This document shows positions 61,710 to 64,000 of a DNA stretch of 64,000 nucleotides, piece after piece. The notes under the pieces were generated by a model that searched no databases, was not told the DNA's origin, and saw only the letters and a list, made by a program, of their open reading frames with translations. Origin of the DNA: Pseudomonadota bacterium (GTDB lineage Bacteria; Pseudomonadota; Alphaproteobacteria; Acetobacterales; Acetobacteraceae); contig JAJZSY010000013.1 of the NCBI GenBank assembly GCA_021849425.1, positions 1 through 64,000 on the forward strand. Direction: 5' to 3'. Positions within the stretch are counted from its first letter, which is position 1; the number at the start of each line of letters is the position of its first letter. A program made the translations under genes and the position numbers.

Positions 61710-63947
61710 ATGAGTCGGAAGCCGCCACGCCGTTCTGCCGAACTGCCGACCGAATCCGTGCTGCGCGAGTTCATCGCCGAAGCGGGAACGCGCTTGCGCA
61801 AGGGCGACATCGCCCGCGCGTTCGGCCTCGGCCCCGACCAGAAGCCGGCGCTGCGGGCGATGCTGCGGGCGCTGGAACGCGACGGCGTGCTGGTGCGTGC
61901 CGGCGGGCGGCAGGTGCGCGCGGCGGAGGCACTGCCGGAACGCTGCGTCGTCGAAATCACCGGCACCGATCGCGACGGCGACCCGCTGGCCCGGCCGGTC
62001 GGCTGGGATCGGCCCGGCAAGCCGCCGATCATTTTCATGATGCCGGAGACGCGCGGCCATGCCGCGCTCGCGCCGGGCGCCCGCGTGCTGGCCCGGCTGC
62101 GGCGGATCGACGAAGACCGCTACGAGGGGCGCACGATCCGGCGCCTGGACGAGGAGCCGGCCAGCATCATTGGCGTGTTCCGCGCCGAGGGGGAGGGGGG
62201 ATGGGTCGAGCCGGTCGACCGCAAGAGCCGCGCCGAATGGAAGGTGCCGCCGGGCGAGACCGCCGGCGCTGAAAGCGGCGATGTGGTGCGCGCCATGCCG
62301 CTGCCGGCTTTCGGCCACGGGCCGAAGCCGGCGCGGATCGCCGAGCATCTCGGCCGGATGGGCGATGCGCGCTCGATCAGCCTGATCGCCATCGCGGCGC
62401 TGGGCATTCCCGCCGATTTCCCGGAGACCGCGATCGACGAGGCGAAGCGCGCCCGCGGCGTTCGCCCCGGCCGGCGGACCGATCTGCGCGAGGTGCCGCT
62501 GGTGACGATCGACGGCGCCGATGCGCGCGACTTCGATGACGCCGTTTTCGCCGAACCCGCCGGGCCGGGGCATCGCATCGTCGTCGCGATCGCCGATGTC
62601 GCGCATTACGTGCGGCCCGGATCGGCGCTCGACCGCGAGGCGCTGAAGCGCGGCAACTCGGTCTATTTCCCCGACCGCGTGGTGCCGATGCTGCCCGAAG
62701 CGCTCTCCAACGGCTGGTGCAGCCTGCGCCCCGGCGAGGACAGGGGGTGCCTGTTCGTCGAGATGATCGTCGATTCCGAGGGCCGCAAGCTCAGCCACAA
62801 ATTCGGCCGCGGCCTGATGCGCAGCTTCGCCCGCCTCACCTATGAGGAGGTGCAGGGCGCTTTCGAGGCCGGCTGGCAGGCCGACCTGCCGGAGGGGACG
62901 ATCGGGCATCTCTATGCCGCCTATCGCACGCTGCTCGCCGCGCGGCAGGCCCGCGGCACGCTCGATCTCGATTTGCCGGAGCGCAAGATCACGCTCGACG
63001 AGGCCGGGCGGGTGACGGATGTGGCGCCGCGCCCGCGGCTCGACAGCCACCGGCTGATCGAGGAGTTCATGATCCTCGCGAATGTCGCGGCGGCGGAGGA
63101 GCTGGAGCGGCTGCGCCAGCCCTGCATGTATCGCGTGCATGCCCCGCCCTCGCCGGAAAAGCTCGATTCGCTGCGCAACCTGCTGGCGACGTTCGAGATT
63201 TCGCTCAAGCCCGGCGACCAGCTCCGCCCGCGCGACCTTGACCATGTGTTGCGGCTGGTTTCCGGCACCGATGCGGCGCCGCTGGTGAACGAGGCGGTGC
63301 TGCGCAGCCAGAGCCAGGCGGAATACGCGCCGGAGAATATCGGCCATTTCGGCCTCGCGCTGAACAGCTACGCGCATTTCACCTCGCCGATCCGCCGCTA
63401 TGCCGATCTTCTGGTCCATCGCGCGCTGATCGCCGGGCTCAAGCTCGGCACCGACGGGCTGCGCCCCGAACACGCCGAGGGGCTCGAGACCATCGCGGCG
63501 GCGATCACCTCGACCGAGCGCCGCGCCACCGATGCCGAGCGGCAATCGGCCGATCGTTATCTCGCCGCCTATCTCGCCGACCGGATCGGCGAGGATTTCG
63601 GCGCGCGGATCAGCGGCGTGACGCGGTTCGGCCTGTTCGTCACCCTCGATGCGACGGGGGCGTCCGGCTTTGTGCCGATGGCGCTGCTGCCCGACGATTT
63701 CTGGCATTTCGACGAGGCCGACGGCACGCTGGCCGGCACTCGCTCGCGCGTGGTGTTCCGCCTCGCCGATCCGGTGGTGGTGCGGCTGCGCGAGGCCAAG
63801 CCGGTGACCGGCGGGCTGCTGTTCACCCTGATCGAAGGCGGCAGCGCGCCGGGCGAGGGAGGGGGGACGGGACGCCGCCCGCCGGCCCGCAAGGGCGGCA
63901 GGAAGCCCGGCCGCGCCCCGTCCAGGCAGAAACGCGGCCGCCGATGA
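61710..63947 (+). CDS. rnr: ribonuclease R
   Basis: 745 residues. After a short basic N-terminus come cold-shock-like domains, the RNB nuclease domain with metal-binding aspartates (VTIDGADARDFDDAVFAE) and AHFTSPIRRYADLLVHRAL, and the S1 domain (GARISGVTRFGLFVTLDATGASGFV). The tail is Lys/Arg/Gly/Pro-rich (about 30 residues). It degrades structured RNA from the 3' end. Start ATG 61710. Confidence 0.95.
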   Translation: MSRKPPRRSAELPTESVLREFIAEAGTRLRKGDIARAFGLGPDQKPALRAMLRALERDGVLVRAGGRQVRAAEALPERCVVEITGTDRDGDPLARPVGWDRPGKPPIIFMMPETRGHAALAPGARVLARLRRIDEDRYEGRTIRRLDEEPASIIGVFRAEGEGGWVEPVDRKSRAEWKVPPGETAGAESGDVVRAMPLPAFGHGPKPARIAEHLGRMGDARSISLIAIAALGIPADFPETAIDEAKRARGVRPGRRTDLREVPLVTIDGADARDFDDAVFAEPAGPGHRIVVAIADVAHYVRPGSALDREALKRGNSVYFPDRVVPMLPEALSNGWCSLRPGEDRGCLFVEMIVDSEGRKLSHKFGRGLMRSFARLTYEEVQGAFEAGWQADLPEGTIGHLYAAYRTLLAARQARGTLDLDLPERKITLDEAGRVTDVAPRPRLDSHRLIEEFMILANVAAAEELERLRQPCMYRVHAPPSPEKLDSLRNLLATFEISLKPGDQLRPRDLDHVLRLVSGTDAAPLVNEAVLRSQSQAEYAPENIGHFGLALNSYAHFTSPIRRYADLLVHRALIAGLKLGTDGLRPEHAEGLETIAAAITSTERRATDAERQSADRYLAAYLADRIGEDFGARISGVTRFGLFVTLDATGASGFVPMALLPDDFWHFDEADGTLAGTRSRVVFRLADPVVVRLREAKPVTGGLLFTLIEGGSAPGEGGGTGRRPPARKGGRKPGRAPSRQKRGRR

Positions 63948-64000
63948 GACGACGGCCGACGCACGCGCGCGCCCGACATTCCGGGGCGTGCCATGTCCGT

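Noticed and set aside
63944-64000. Start of another gene after RNase R
   Set aside because: An ATG overlaps the RNase R stop and the frame stays open to the edge, but 19 codons rich in Arg and His are too few to support a gene.

Overview
The window is a contiguous piece of a high-GC alphaproteobacterial chromosome. The gene content (bacteriochlorophyll genes bchE and bchJ, TspO, a type III polyketide synthase operon, acyl-CoA metabolism, two adjacent TatA genes, beta-carbonic anhydrase, acetate permease) and the strong GC bias suggest an aerobic phototrophic member of the Acetobacteraceae, most likely Acidiphilium or a close relative. That placement is inferred from gene content; no rRNA or tRNA gene is visible to confirm it.

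Layout. 1-612: a flavoprotein gene cut short, perhaps by an insertion element running off the left edge. 880-7500: a DsbA-fold isomerase, a DehI-type haloacid dehalogenase, a cation P-type ATPase translationally coupled to a two-helix small protein and an AI-2E-type permease, and two unknown proteins. 7703-10451: acyl-CoA dehydrogenase, IclR regulator with a clear palindromic operator, beta-carbonic anhydrase. 10599-13555: surface-sugar genes (NeuD-type acyltransferase, DegT aminotransferase, divergent glycosyltransferase). 13577-18510: DEAD-box helicase, divergent from a compact type III PKS / methyltransferase / FAD oxidoreductase operon. 18626-23127: ECF sigma factor with a membrane protein, a CnrX-like periplasmic sensor, a tiny lipoprotein, then a DUF1800/DUF1501 pair. 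23192-28768: photolyase, a 921-residue double glycosyltransferase and a renalase-like flavoprotein. 28878-31039: bchJ and bchE, with an exact FNR box and a PpsR/CrtJ-type site upstream. 31519-37317: a MerR-controlled beta-oxidation operon. 37380-39540: a ModA/ModB-like ABC system without an ATPase, and a divergent ModE-like regulator. 39661-45899: TspO, ankyrin protein, acetate permease, tandem tatA, mtnB-mtnD-mtnC methionine salvage, lnt. 46200-53743: XRE regulator, rpe, heparinase II/III protein, galE, glycosyltransferase, creA, purH, and a carboxymuconolactone decarboxylase family protein. 53783-63947: parE, cmk and aroA on the minus strand; a FYDLN protein, CoA transferase, hydrolase, YihY protein and RNase R on the plus strand.

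Two themes stand out. First, the left half is sprinkled with short tandem repeats (15 to 34 bp units, 2 to 5 copies), several inside coding sequence. The most striking is at the N-terminus of the renalase-like protein, where the first strand of the Rossmann fold has been copied four times in tandem. Second, bchE has a promoter that can be read directly from the sequence: an FNR half-site pair about 40 bp upstream of the predicted transcription start, and a TGT-N12-ACA site overlapping the -10 element. This implies redox control of a bacteriochlorophyll gene pair lying among unrelated genes. No CRISPR array, prophage, rRNA or tRNA gene was seen.
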